A DNA stretch of 20,015 nucleotides from Roseivirga sp. UBA7431 (GCA_002477595.1 DLQN01000098.1:1-20015), one strand, 5' to 3'. Positions 1-7,355 are shown, counted from the stretch's first letter. The notes: generated by a model from the letters alone, not told the origin. Program-made: numbers and translations.

Positions 1-65
1 ATGCAATCCTTACAAACCGAAGCAATCTCCTTATCAAATTGGGAGACTGCTTCCCTGACTATCAT
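1..65 (-). CDS. Partial gene after hisC, possibly GNAT acetyltransferase (N-terminus only)
   Basis: An open frame starts with ATG at 65..63, 16 bases after the hisC stop, and runs off the window edge without a stop. Only 21 residues are visible. They begin MIVREAVSQFDKEIA, which resembles the first strand and helix of many GNAT N-acetyltransferases (an IREA-type strand followed by an acidic helix), but this is far too little to assign a family. It does not look like the start of HisB, the enzyme that usually follows hisC, because the early aspartate motif of the phosphatase domain is absent. The close spacing suggests it is co-transcribed with the his genes. No clear Shine-Dalgarno sequence is present. 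Confidence 0.45.
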   Translation of the reverse strand, partial: MIVREAVSQFDKEIASVCKDC

Positions 66-81
66 CAGGATCGCAGTGACG

Positions 82-1134
82 TTATACTAATTCTATCTCC
101 TTTAGTGCCTGCACCAACTTGAAGTTTTCGTAATTGGTACCCACTGTAATTCTAAGGCAATTATCGCACAAAACCACTTTTGAACGATCCCTAACGATTA
201 CTTTCTTTTCAATCAATCGTTTATAGTATTCGCTGGCATTATCTATTTCAACTAAATAGAAGTTAGCATCTGAAGGATGAATTTTCTTCACTATTGGCAG
301 TTCGGAAAGCAGCCTTTTCAATTCTGTTCGGCTAGAAAGTATCTCACTGACCATTTCGTCCTTTTCTTCTTTATTCTCTAGTGCCTCTAACACCGTACGC
401 TGTGTCAAACCACTTAGGTTGTAAGGTGCCTTGATCTTATTCAGGACACTTAGAATTTCTGGTGAACAGAAAGCCATGCCTAATCTCAGCGATGCCAAGC
501 CCCATGCCTTACTAAAAGTCTGTAAAATAATTAGATTCGGGTAGGCCGAAAGCTTCTCAATAAATGATGGTCTATCTGCGAAGTCAATATATGCTTCATC
601 CACCACAACTAGCCCATTATAAGCTTTGAGGACTTGCTCAATTTTACTGAGGGTCACATCATTACCCGTTGGATTATTTGGCGAACAGATGAAGATGATC
701 TTCGTTTGCATATCCATGGCCTCAAAAATGCCATCAACATCCAAATCGTAGTCAGAAGTCAATAAAACCTCACGTGCAGTAACATTATTAATATCGGCAC
801 TCACCTTATACATGCCGTAAGTCGGTGGATTAATGATCACATTGTCAACACCCGGCTCACAAAAGGCACGAAAGAGTAAATCAATCGGTTCGTCACTACC
901 ATTTCCAAGGAAAATATGGCCAGGGATAATGCCCTTGATCTCAGCAATTTTTTCCTTCAGTTTAGTCTGATATGGATCAGGATATCTATTCCATTTCTCA
1001 GGGGTGATAGAACCCACAGGATTTTCGTTGGCATCTAAAAAGACCCCAAAACTCCCTTGATAATCATCTCTTGCCGAAGAATAAGGAATTAATTCCCGTA
1101 AGTGCGGACGCAGTAGGTCCCTTAAATCAAACAT
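82..1134 (-). CDS. hisC: Histidinol-phosphate aminotransferase HisC
   Basis: This is a pyridoxal-phosphate enzyme of the class II aminotransferase family that converts imidazole acetol phosphate plus glutamate to histidinol phosphate in the cytoplasm. At 350 residues it has the usual length. Visible landmarks are DANENP near residue 34, NPPTYGMY at 102-109, SPNNPTG at 151-157, DEAYIDF at 179-185, and the cofactor lysine K209 in TFSKAWGLAS, followed by the phosphate-binding arginine R217 in LRLGM. The ATG at 1132-1134 overlaps the end of hisD by 8 bases, so translation is probably coupled. It is the third gene of the his operon in this window. The assignment is firm. HisC and aromatic aminotransferases are related, but the operon context settles the role. 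Confidence 0.96.
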   Translation of the reverse strand: MFDLRDLLRPHLRELIPYSSARDDYQGSFGVFLDANENPVGSITPEKWNRYPDPYQTKLKEKIAEIKGIIPGHIFLGNGSDEPIDLLFRAFCEPGVDNVIINPPTYGMYKVSADINNVTAREVLLTSDYDLDVDGIFEAMDMQTKIIFICSPNNPTGNDVTLSKIEQVLKAYNGLVVVDEAYIDFADRPSFIEKLSAYPNLIILQTFSKAWGLASLRLGMAFCSPEILSVLNKIKAPYNLSGLTQRTVLEALENKEEKDEMVSEILSSRTELKRLLSELPIVKKIHPSDANFYLVEIDNASEYYKRLIEKKVIVRDRSKVVLCDNCLRITVGTNYENFKLVQALKEIELV

Positions 1135-2416
1135 TTTTCAAACTTTTAAGTCTCAATGAGACCGCATTCTTATGTGCTTCTAGTTGTTCAGCAGCCGCCA
1201 TGGTCTCAACGACTGGCCCCAAAACCCTCAGCCCTTCTGGTGTAATTTCTTGATAGGTGATCTTCTTTACAAAACTGTCCAATGAAACACCACTATACAT
1301 TTTCGCATAGCCATTTGTGGGCAGCGTGTGATTCGTACCTGAAGCATAATCACCAACCGACTCGGGTGTATAGTTTCCTAAGAAGATAGATCCCGCATTC
1401 ACAATGCGATTCGCTACCTCCCATGGTTCGTTCACTGATAAAATCAAGTGCTCAGCACCATACTCGTTCAACAAGTCAATCGCAGCAGCTTTGTTGTGTA
1501 AAACAATCGCCACACTATTATCTAAAGCCTTTTTTGCAAAATCCGCTCTCGGTAATGTCATCAATTGCTCTGCAATTGCACTTTTCACTTCATCGATAAT
1601 CTTTTCTGACGAAGCGACTAGCACCACTTGCGAATCAGCCCCATGCTCGGCTTGAGATAATAAATCTGCCGCGACAAACGCTGGTACAGCGGACTCATCT
1701 GCATATACCGCAACTTCTGAAGGACCCGCTGGCATATCGATAGACACACCATACTTCATTGCCAATTGCTTGGCAGCCGTAACATATTGATTCCCCGGAC
1801 CGAAAATCTTGTATACCTGAGGCACGGTTTCTGTCCCGAAAGTCATGGCCGCAACGGCTTGCGCACCTCCAACTTTAAAAATCTTACTCACACCCACTAA
1901 GTCCGCGGTGTAAAGAATGGCAGGGTGAACATTCCCATCCTTGTCAGGAGGTGTACATAACACCAACTCCCTACAGCCCGCAATTTTAGCTGGAACGGCC
2001 AACATCAGCACAGTTGAGAATAGCGGAGCAGTACCACCTGGGATATACAAGCCTACTTTATCTATGCCAACAGACTTGCGATAGCAATTCACACCTGGCA
2101 TGGTTTCTACTTTGATAAAATCGTCTTTCTGGGCTCTGTGAAAAGTTTCAATGTTCTTCTTAGCAACAGCAATCGCCTGCTTCAAAGCGTCATCCACTTT
2201 ATCCGAAGCCAAACGTACTTCTTCTTGGGTTACCCGAAGATCAGTCAGCTGAACGCCATCAAACTTTTCAGTGTATTCGCGTAAAGCCTCATCTCCAAGT
2301 GACTTTACCGCCTCAATGACTGGTTTTACTAAAGCCTCGATAGACACTAAATCCACCGTAGGCCTTTTTAATAGCTTAGCCCAAGTTTCCTTGGCTGGAT
2401 TAATTACCGTTTTCAT
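1127..2416 (-). CDS. hisD: Histidinol dehydrogenase HisD
   Basis: This zinc enzyme carries out the last two steps of histidine synthesis, oxidising histidinol to histidine with two NAD+. It has 429 residues, the normal length, and all key residues are visible: the zinc ligands Q255 and H258 in LLSQAEHGADS, D356 in ESVGDYASG and H415 in QLEAHKNAV, and the catalytic pair E322-H323 in GAEHLIL. The signatures GPGNQYVTAAK (206-216) and DMPAGPSEVAVYAD (227-240) are intact. The start ATG at 2414-2416 lies inside the hisG stop (ATGA, 4-base overlap), and the end overlaps hisC, so the three genes form a tightly coupled operon. Nothing is missing or odd. Confidence 0.97.
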   Translation of the reverse strand: MKTVINPAKETWAKLLKRPTVDLVSIEALVKPVIEAVKSLGDEALREYTEKFDGVQLTDLRVTQEEVRLASDKVDDALKQAIAVAKKNIETFHRAQKDDFIKVETMPGVNCYRKSVGIDKVGLYIPGGTAPLFSTVLMLAVPAKIAGCRELVLCTPPDKDGNVHPAILYTADLVGVSKIFKVGGAQAVAAMTFGTETVPQVYKIFGPGNQYVTAAKQLAMKYGVSIDMPAGPSEVAVYADESAVPAFVAADLLSQAEHGADSQVVLVASSEKIIDEVKSAIAEQLMTLPRADFAKKALDNSVAIVLHNKAAAIDLLNEYGAEHLILSVNEPWEVANRIVNAGSIFLGNYTPESVGDYASGTNHTLPTNGYAKMYSGVSLDSFVKKITYQEITPEGLRVLGPVVETMAAAEQLEAHKNAVSLRLKSLKNV

Positions 2417-3273
2417 AGAATCATCTTTTCGATCGGAACCACGAGAATACCCTCGGCACCAGCACCTCTTAATTCTTCAATAATATCCCAGAAATCATCT
2501 TCTCGTATCACGGTGTGCACTGAACTCCAACCTTCGTCTGCCAAAGGCATTACGGTTGGGCTTTTCATGCCTGGAAGCACTTTGATGATTTGATCAATGG
2601 CGTCATTAGGCGCATTCATCAAGATGTATTTGTTATTCTTAGCGGCTTGAACGGCCTCTATTCTGAAGATGAATTTGTCAAGCGTCTCTCTCTTGGCTTG
2701 ACTTAAGTTTTTGTTAGCTAACAGCACGGCTTCTGACTTGTAGATCACTTCTACTTCCTTTAAGCCGTTGCTCATTAAGGTAGAACCCGAACTCACAATG
2801 TCGCAAATGCCATAAGCCAAACCGATGCTAGGCGCAATTTCCACCGAACCACTGATTTCGTTGATCTCGGCATTCACATTCTGTGATTTGAGGTAGTCTC
2901 CCAAAATCTTAGGGTAAGACGTTGCCAAACTTTTGCCTTCGAAGTCTTGCACGATATTGTACACTTCGTTTTTGTCGATGGCCAAAGACAATCTACACTT
3001 GGAGAACCCCAATTTTTTAACCGTATCGACATCCTTGTCCTTTTCCTCGGCCTCATTGCCCCCAACGATTCCGATATCGGCAATCCCGTCTTGTACGTAG
3101 CCTGGGATATCGTCATCTCTTAAGAAGAGAAACTCCATAGGAAAATTGGTAGAAGCAGCCATAAGCTTGCCTGTACCATTGTTAAACTTGATGCCACACT
3201 CTTTGATCAACTTCAAAGAGTCATCGCTCAGGCGACCTTTTTTCTGTACTGCTATGCGTAATATATTATCCAT
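2413..3273 (-). CDS. hisG: ATP phosphoribosyltransferase HisG, long form
   Basis: HisG commits the cell to histidine synthesis by joining ATP and PRPP. The protein begins ILRIAVQKKGRLSDDSLKLI. It carries DIGIVGGNE at 66-74 and the PRPP-binding loop DIVSSGST at 158-165. With 286 residues it is the long, hexameric form: residues from about 212 onward (KNNKYILMNAP, then LPGMKSPTVMPL, ending VVPIEKMIL) match the C-terminal ACT-like domain that binds histidine for feedback inhibition in this family. It therefore should not need HisZ. It is the first structural gene of the operon, beginning about 36 bases after the U-tract of the candidate attenuator. Control is likely double: transcription by the leader and activity by histidine. 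Confidence 0.97.
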   Translation of the reverse strand: MDNILRIAVQKKGRLSDDSLKLIKECGIKFNNGTGKLMAASTNFPMEFLFLRDDDIPGYVQDGIADIGIVGGNEAEEKDKDVDTVKKLGFSKCRLSLAIDKNEVYNIVQDFEGKSLATSYPKILGDYLKSQNVNAEINEISGSVEIAPSIGLAYGICDIVSSGSTLMSNGLKEVEVIYKSEAVLLANKNLSQAKRETLDKFIFRIEAVQAAKNNKYILMNAPNDAIDQIIKVLPGMKSPTVMPLADEGWSSVHTVIREDDFWDIIEELRGAGAEGILVVPIEKMIL

Positions 3274-3308
3274 CTGGATGTAGAACTGAAAAGATTAGAA
3301 AATGAGTT

Positions 3309-3370
3309 AAAAAGGGCGAATTAAGTGACCGCGTAGGCCACATAGGGGTGTGTACATCTCAAGAGAGATG
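3309..3370 (-). promoter_or_regulatory. Candidate his attenuator with alternative hairpins
   Basis: Read on the minus strand, three hairpins follow or overlap the leader peptide. Hairpin A (3355..3370) pairs CATCTC with GAGATG around TCTT and includes the last His codon of the peptide. Hairpin B (3333..3355) pairs GTA-CACA with TGTG-GCC-TAC, with a three-base bulge. Hairpin C (3325..3341) pairs GTGGCC with GGTCAC around TACGC (one G-U pair). B and C share GTGGCC and cannot form together, and A and B share one base and abut. A run of five T lies at 3313..3309, eleven bases after hairpin C, which is farther than in a textbook terminator. The arrangement matches the 1:2, 2:3, 3:4 logic of ribosome-mediated attenuation, but no folding energies were computed. 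Confidence 0.6.
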
Positions 3371-3424
3371 ATGGAAGTGATGTGCATGAGCTGCGCTGAG
3401 TGCGATATGTGAATTCATTAACAT
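3359..3424 (-). CDS. hisL: His operon leader peptide
   Basis: A 21-codon frame starts at ATG 3424..3422 and ends at TGA 3361..3359, 85 bases before hisG. Its C-terminal half reads HAHHFHHLS, and six of the 21 residues are histidine (CAT five times, CAC once). This is the hallmark of leader peptides in which ribosome stalling at His codons senses charged tRNA-His. A second in-frame ATG at 3418..3416 could be the true start, giving 19 residues. The gene lies between a good Bacteroidota promoter and the candidate attenuator. The symbol hisL is used by analogy with enterobacteria, since the sequence is not homologous in a strict sense. Confidence 0.8.
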   Translation of the reverse strand: MLMNSHIALSAAHAHHFHHLS

Positions 3425-3430
3425 CGAATG

Positions 3431-3461
3431 CAAAGATAGAGGTCAGCTATAATTCTGCAAG
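3431..3461 (-). promoter_or_regulatory. Bacteroidota-type promoter of the his operon
   Basis: On the minus strand the element TATCTTTG (3438..3431) matches the Bacteroidota -7 consensus TAnnTTTG exactly. CTTG (3461..3458) stands for the -33 TTTG with a 19-base spacer. Transcription should start only a few bases before the first leader ATG at 3424, so the leader peptide mRNA would be nearly leaderless, or the second ATG at 3418 would be used. Confidence 0.65.
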
Positions 3462-3551
3462 CCCCTTTGTCAAAAGATTTTATTCAGCACCTAATCTCTT
3501 CTACCTGATTTTAAGAGGATAATCAAAGCAAATTTAGTTTCTTGAAAGACC

Positions 3552-3636
3552 ACATGGAGTATCTCCGTGTTAACCAACTCCACCGGCTTGTTGGTAAAAC
3601 CTATCAGGCGACAGGCCGGCAGCAACAAGGACGAAA
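3552..3636 (+). promoter_or_regulatory. Structured leader ahead of the DUF6122 gene
   Basis: Two hairpins stand one after the other. The first pairs ACATGGAG (3552-3559) with CTCCGTGT (3563-3570) around TAT. The second pairs ACCAAC (3573-3578) with GTTGGT (3590-3595). A GC-richer stretch with GCCGGC follows, then CAACAAG, which could instead pair with CTTGTTG (3587-3593) and so compete with the second hairpin. I do not recognise a known riboswitch class. It could be an untranslated leader with alternative folds, or a small RNA. Confidence 0.3.
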
Positions 3637-3642
3637 AAATCA

Positions 3643-4029
3643 ATGCAGACATTTATACATTATTTTTTACACTTCGGGTTTCCTTTTTTTATAGCCTTTC
3701 TATTTTTTAGAAAGGATTGGAAAAAAGTATACTTAATACTCCTTGCCACCATGTTAGTGGATCTAGATCATTTATTGGCCAACCCCATTTTTGAAGCTAA
3801 TCGGTGCAGCATCAATTTTCATTTTTTACACACCTATTATGCTATGGTTGGGTATGTTATACTCCTCTTTTTCCCCAAACCATTTAGAATAATAGGAATT
3901 GGATTACTATTTCACATGTTAACTGATTTTATTGACTGCCTGATGATGTACTCAACTTGCAAAGCGTGTTTAACTGATTCGCCAGCAATAGAGTTGTTAA
4001 AAAGAGTTTCTGAAATATTTGGATTGTGA
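3643..4029 (+). CDS. DUF6122 family small membrane protein
   Basis: A 128-residue hydrophobic protein with about three to four membrane segments (roughly 5-22, 27-45, 66-78 and 83-100). The pattern DLDHLLANPIFEANRCSINFH at residues 40-60 and HMLTDFIDC at 91-99 are what I recognise from DUF6122, a family found mainly in Bacteroidota with no known function. The acidic and histidine residues (D40, D42, H43, H60, H63, H91, D95, D98) next to membrane segments recall the DUF457/YdjM-type membrane-bound metal-dependent hydrolases, so metal binding is a reasonable guess but not shown. The last 20 residues, starting with a C-x-x-C pair (C106, C109), look like an extension. It is a lone plus-strand gene with a structured leader upstream and a terminator downstream. 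Confidence 0.8.
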   Translation: MQTFIHYFLHFGFPFFIAFLFFRKDWKKVYLILLATMLVDLDHLLANPIFEANRCSINFHFLHTYYAMVGYVILLFFPKPFRIIGIGLLFHMLTDFIDCLMMYSTCKACLTDSPAIELLKRVSEIFGL

Positions 4030-4093
4030 TCGTTTCAAGGTAAGATGAAGCGAAATAGTTATCGGTAAATCAAAAAACAGTATTAAAAATCAA

Positions 4094-4128
4094 AAAAGGC
4101 CAACTCAGTATATATGAGTTGGCCTTTT
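4094..4128. terminator. Two-way intrinsic terminator
   Basis: A perfect 14-base stem (AAAAGGCCAACTCA at 4094-4107 pairing with 4115-4128) around a 7-base loop. It ends in a T run on both strands and lies between the convergent DUF6122 and TraB/GumN genes, so it can serve both. Confidence 0.92.
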
Positions 4129-4146
4129 CATTGGGTATATTTAGTA

Positions 4147-5028
4147 CTAGTTATCCATCGGCTTAACCGTATAACCTGCTTCTCTCAGCAGTTTGATAAC
4201 ACCTTTACCACCAGCTAAATGCATGGCACCTACTGCAATAAAAGTCGACTTATCCTTAGCCATTTCACCTATTTTTGGAATCCAGGCCTCATTTCTATTG
4301 TCCAACAATTGCTTTTCATACTTGGCATATTCGGGCGATTCAGCCATACTCGCATAAAGCGCTGCTAAATCCTGTGCCTTATAGTTAGCCACCATTTGAC
4401 TCCATTCTGCCTTACTTTCTCCAGTGTCACCTAACATATCCGATAACCAAGTCATTTGTTCTTTTACAGGAATATTATCAAAAATAGCCACCTGAGATGC
4501 CGCAGATTCTAATCCTAGCACTTCCTTAGTCTCACCTTTCGCCATTTCAACAAAACTCAATTCATAAGACTCTGGTGTTCCACAGGCCAACATCTCTCCA
4601 TAGAGGGCTGACATGACACCAAATGGTTTCATGATTCTCATTACCGCCATTCCTTGACCATAATTTGCCTTCATGATTCCATCCAAGCGATTATAGTCCT
4701 TTTCAGATAAAGTGCCTTTATAATCATAACCGGCCATGTTCATCATGCCCGTTTGAAAAGCTTGCATTTCCGAAGGATCGTCTAAATCGACTTCTAAGGC
4801 GATTTGATCTGCTTGATTAAAGGCATTTTTTACCCCGTCACTAATCACAAAGTCATCTTTACACATCAGGTGAATTGTCCCAAAGAGATAAGACGATTTT
4901 TCTAGTCCATTGCCTGAAATCTCCCAGAGCAGGGCTTTAGTTTCTTGTGCGGACCCATTTAGTACAAGGCTTACTAGAATTAGTAAGGTCCAAAAACTCT
5001 TGATGATAACTTTCGATGTTCTTTTCAT
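4147..5028 (-). CDS. TraB/GumN family exported protein
   Basis: The product has 293 residues from the ATG at 5028. A frame extension to 5043 would need a TTG start and would spoil the signal peptide, so I reject it. Residues 1-28 (MKRTSKVIIK, a hydrophobic stretch, then GSAQ) form a signal peptide. The mature part opens with LLWEISGNG and has the family motif GTIHLM at 50-55 and a second GxxH motif, GAMHLAGGKGV, near 267-277 close to the C-terminus. This is the TraB/PrgY/GumN family, related to TIKI metalloproteases; the two GxxH motifs are thought to bind metal. The substrate is unknown. It is probably in the periplasm. It lies 165 bases downstream of the SulP gene, and the two may share a transcript. 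Confidence 0.88.
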   Translation of the reverse strand: MKRTSKVIIKSFWTLLILVSLVLNGSAQETKALLWEISGNGLEKSSYLFGTIHLMCKDDFVISDGVKNAFNQADQIALEVDLDDPSEMQAFQTGMMNMAGYDYKGTLSEKDYNRLDGIMKANYGQGMAVMRIMKPFGVMSALYGEMLACGTPESYELSFVEMAKGETKEVLGLESAASQVAIFDNIPVKEQMTWLSDMLGDTGESKAEWSQMVANYKAQDLAALYASMAESPEYAKYEKQLLDNRNEAWIPKIGEMAKDKSTFIAVGAMHLAGGKGVIKLLREAGYTVKPMDN

Positions 5029-5193
5029 ATCCCAAATGAACAAGGTAAAAAACTTCGAATGGTAATTGTATCCACTAGTGGTTTATCTACCAGCTAAAAG
5101 TGAAATAGGAATGACGAAGACTAAGCGCTATCGAAATGGAGGCAGACTTAAGTTTATTGATGACAATACCTTTAAGACATCCAAAAGTAGATT

Positions 5194-6819
5194 TTAGGTC
5201 AGCAAATCAGCCTTTTCCTGTCTCTTTATGCGCTCATAGTCATTAATCGCTACAAAGTAATCTGGATCTTCTAGTACATTCACTTCGCAGACCTCACCTG
5301 CTCTTTTAACCATTCTCACACAGTCAGCACTCAAATGTCTCAGGTGTATTGTTTTACCTTCGAGGGTGTACTTATCAGCAATCTTGTTGATGGCTTCTAT
5401 GGCTGATTGATCCATCACTTTAGATTCTTGGAAATCAATCACCACTGAATCAGGATCATTCTTAGCATCAAACTTCGATAAGAATGCGGTCACCGAAGCA
5501 AAGAACAATGGACCAAATATTTCATAATGCTTCACCCCATGATCGTCAATGTATTTTCGAGCACGAATTCTCAGCGCATTCTGCCAAGCAAAAGCCAAGG
5601 CAGAAATAATCACACCTACTAATACAGCAACAGCGAGATCTTCAATCACTGTTATCACCGAAACGATGATGATTACTGATACATCTAGCTTTGGTACTTT
5701 ATTCCAAACTCGGAAACTCGCCCATTCGAAAGTGGCAATTGCCACCATAAACATTACTCCAACCAATACAGCGATCGGTACTACGGCAATGATTTCTCCT
5801 AGTACCAGCATAAAGGATAAGAGGAAAATAGCGGCTAAAAAGGAAGAAAGTCGAGCTCTTGCACCAGAATTGATATTGATCATCGTCTGACCGATCATTG
5901 CGCAGCCACCCATTCCACCGAAGAAACCAGTTACTACATTTGCCACGCCTTGCGCCATTGATTCTCTGTTTCCACTTCCTCTAGTGTCCGTCATTTCGTC
6001 CACAAGCGTTAGTGTCAATAAACTTTCTATTAAACCGACACCGGCAACTTTCAAGGCGAATGGAAGGATAATTAATAAGCTCTCCATACTGAATGGAATC
6101 GCATCAAACAGCATAAAGAATGGTGAAAATAAGCCATCAGACATGGCACTCATATCCGCTTTATCACCAATCGTAATCGTATTAGGAAAGAAGAAAATGG
6201 CCACTACAGAAGCGACCACTATTGCAACTAGCGCGGAAGGAATAGCCTTTGTAAACTTCGGTAACACAAACATCACCAACATGGTAATTAATATCAGGCC
6301 AACAAAAGCGATGAGACCAGCATTATCCAAATCACCACCGGCTTTATTTGTAAACTGACTGAATTGGGCCATAAAAATGACAATCGCCAATCCATTCACA
6401 AAGCCCAGCATCACCGAATGGGGTACCATACGAATGAATTTACCCAGCTTTAACGCACCAACAGCCATTTGCATAAGACCAGCCAAAATGATAGTAGGGA
6501 ATAAATACTCTACACCACTGGTCATCACTAATGGTGCAATCACCACGGCAACAGCACCCGTAGCACCCGTCACCATCCCAGGACGCCCACCTAAAAGCGA
6601 GGTGATAATACCCATCATAAAAGCGGAGAATAGCCCGATTTTGGCATCTACTCCTGCGATAATCGCAAAGGCAATTGCCTCTGGCACCAAAGCAATCGCT
6701 ACGGTTAAACCCGATAGCACTTCGTCTTTGATTGTTCCCTGCTTTCTATTGATAAATGTATACGTCACACTCTTGGCTTTTCCCTTGAAAAAATGAATCA
6801 ACAAAGGTAGCTTTTCCAT
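5194..6819 (-). CDS. SulP family anion transporter with STAS domain
   Basis: A 541-residue inner membrane protein. Residues about 30-415 are a SulP transport core of many hydrophobic segments, with the typical ALVPEAIAFAIIAG (43-56) and GMVTGATGAVAVV (81-93). Residues about 431-525 form a cytoplasmic STAS domain (HYEIFGPLFFASV, then VIDFQESKVMDQSAIEAI with the conserved aspartate D470 and serine S472). SulP proteins carry sulfate, bicarbonate or other anions, usually with H+ or Na+; sequence alone does not tell which. No sulfate-assimilation or carbonic anhydrase gene is nearby to help. The start ATG at 6817-6819 follows an in-frame TGA 10 to 12 bases upstream, so it is the first possible one. 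The best Shine-Dalgarno-like sequence lies farther upstream, by another ATG. Confidence 0.93.
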   Translation of the reverse strand: MEKLPLLIHFFKGKAKSVTYTFINRKQGTIKDEVLSGLTVAIALVPEAIAFAIIAGVDAKIGLFSAFMMGIITSLLGGRPGMVTGATGAVAVVIAPLVMTSGVEYLFPTIILAGLMQMAVGALKLGKFIRMVPHSVMLGFVNGLAIVIFMAQFSQFTNKAGGDLDNAGLIAFVGLILITMLVMFVLPKFTKAIPSALVAIVVASVVAIFFFPNTITIGDKADMSAMSDGLFSPFFMLFDAIPFSMESLLIILPFALKVAGVGLIESLLTLTLVDEMTDTRGSGNRESMAQGVANVVTGFFGGMGGCAMIGQTMININSGARARLSSFLAAIFLLSFMLVLGEIIAVVPIAVLVGVMFMVAIATFEWASFRVWNKVPKLDVSVIIIVSVITVIEDLAVAVLVGVIISALAFAWQNALRIRARKYIDDHGVKHYEIFGPLFFASVTAFLSKFDAKNDPDSVVIDFQESKVMDQSAIEAINKIADKYTLEGKTIHLRHLSADCVRMVKRAGEVCEVNVLEDPDYFVAINDYERIKRQEKADLLT

Positions 6820-6837
6820 TTGACACCCGCTTCATGG

Positions 6838-6844
6838 CCTCCTT
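6838..6844 (-). promoter_or_regulatory. Strong Shine-Dalgarno-like site with out-of-frame ATG before SulP
   Basis: On the minus strand AAGGAGG lies two bases before an ATG (6835..6833) that opens a 29-codon frame ending at 6746, overlapping the SulP start in another frame. The SulP ATG itself (6819) is about 19 bases downstream of AAGGAGG and has no site of its own. This may be chance or an upstream frame that affects SulP translation. Confidence 0.25.
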
Positions 6845-6902
6845 ATTAACTTGACTAATCGTTTGCAGGACAACCCATCCAAAATGTTCAAAAACTGAAT
6901 TG

Positions 6903-7355
6903 CTATTTTAGCTTTCTCAAGCCCTCATATACAATTATGCTTACCGCATTCGCCAAATTCAGGCTTCTAACATGTTCACTATGAATTGGGATTTTGTAAA
7001 GCTGATCGGCATGTTTCGAAGTAATTTCTGCAGATAATCCCACAGATTCTTTCCCAAAGATCAGAAACATATCATCCTCAAAAGGAATGGACCAGTGGTC
7101 TTTGGTCCCATGACTGGAAAGGAAGGCCATTGCTTTCTCTTTATGGGTGGAAAAGAACTCCTCCTCATTTTCATAAATGGTAAGTGAAAGATGCTGCCAA
7201 TAGTCCAAGCCTGCTCTTTTCACTCTTTTATCACTTAGCTCAAACCCAAAAGGCTTTACTAAATGCAGGTTTGCCCCAGAAGCCAAGCTCAAACGGCCAA
7301 TATTCCCTGTATTCATAGGAATTTCTGGTTCTATAAGTACAATGTTCAATGCCAT
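6903..7355 (-). CDS. trmL: tRNA (cytidine/uridine-34-2'-O)-methyltransferase TrmL
   Basis: TrmL is a SPOUT-class methyltransferase that adds a 2'-O-methyl group to the wobble base 34 of tRNA-Leu isoacceptors, using S-adenosylmethionine. Starting at ATG 7355, the protein has 150 residues, the normal minimal SPOUT length. Visible motifs are NTGNIGR (15-21), FGKESVGL (100-107) and IPIHSEHVRSLNLANAVSI (122-140), which build the trefoil-knot cofactor site. The frame runs 23 codons farther upstream, but only to a TTG inside the previous gene, and the family begins at MALNIVLIEP. AGAGGA (7367..7362) lies six bases before the ATG and overlaps the stop codon of the S10 gene, so the two are probably coupled in translation. 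Confidence 0.94.
   Translation of the reverse strand: MALNIVLIEPEIPMNTGNIGRLSLASGANLHLVKPFGFELSDKRVKRAGLDYWQHLSLTIYENEEEFFSTHKEKAMAFLSSHGTKDHWSIPFEDDMFLIFGKESVGLSAEITSKHADQLYKIPIHSEHVRSLNLANAVSIIVYEGLRKLK

Noticed and set aside
1404..1655. Plus-strand 83-codon frame inside hisD
   Set aside because: It is the antisense shadow of a gene whose catalytic residues are all present in the minus frame.
3552..3642. Known riboswitch, SRP RNA or RNase P RNA in front of the DUF6122 gene
   Set aside because: None of the conserved cores I know of these RNAs is present; only unassigned hairpins remain.
5549..6796. Three plus-strand frames (113, 124 and 139 codons) opposite the SulP gene
   Set aside because: They lie fully antisense to a well-supported transporter, have skewed Thr/Ile/Ala composition typical of the opposite strand of membrane proteins, and match no family.
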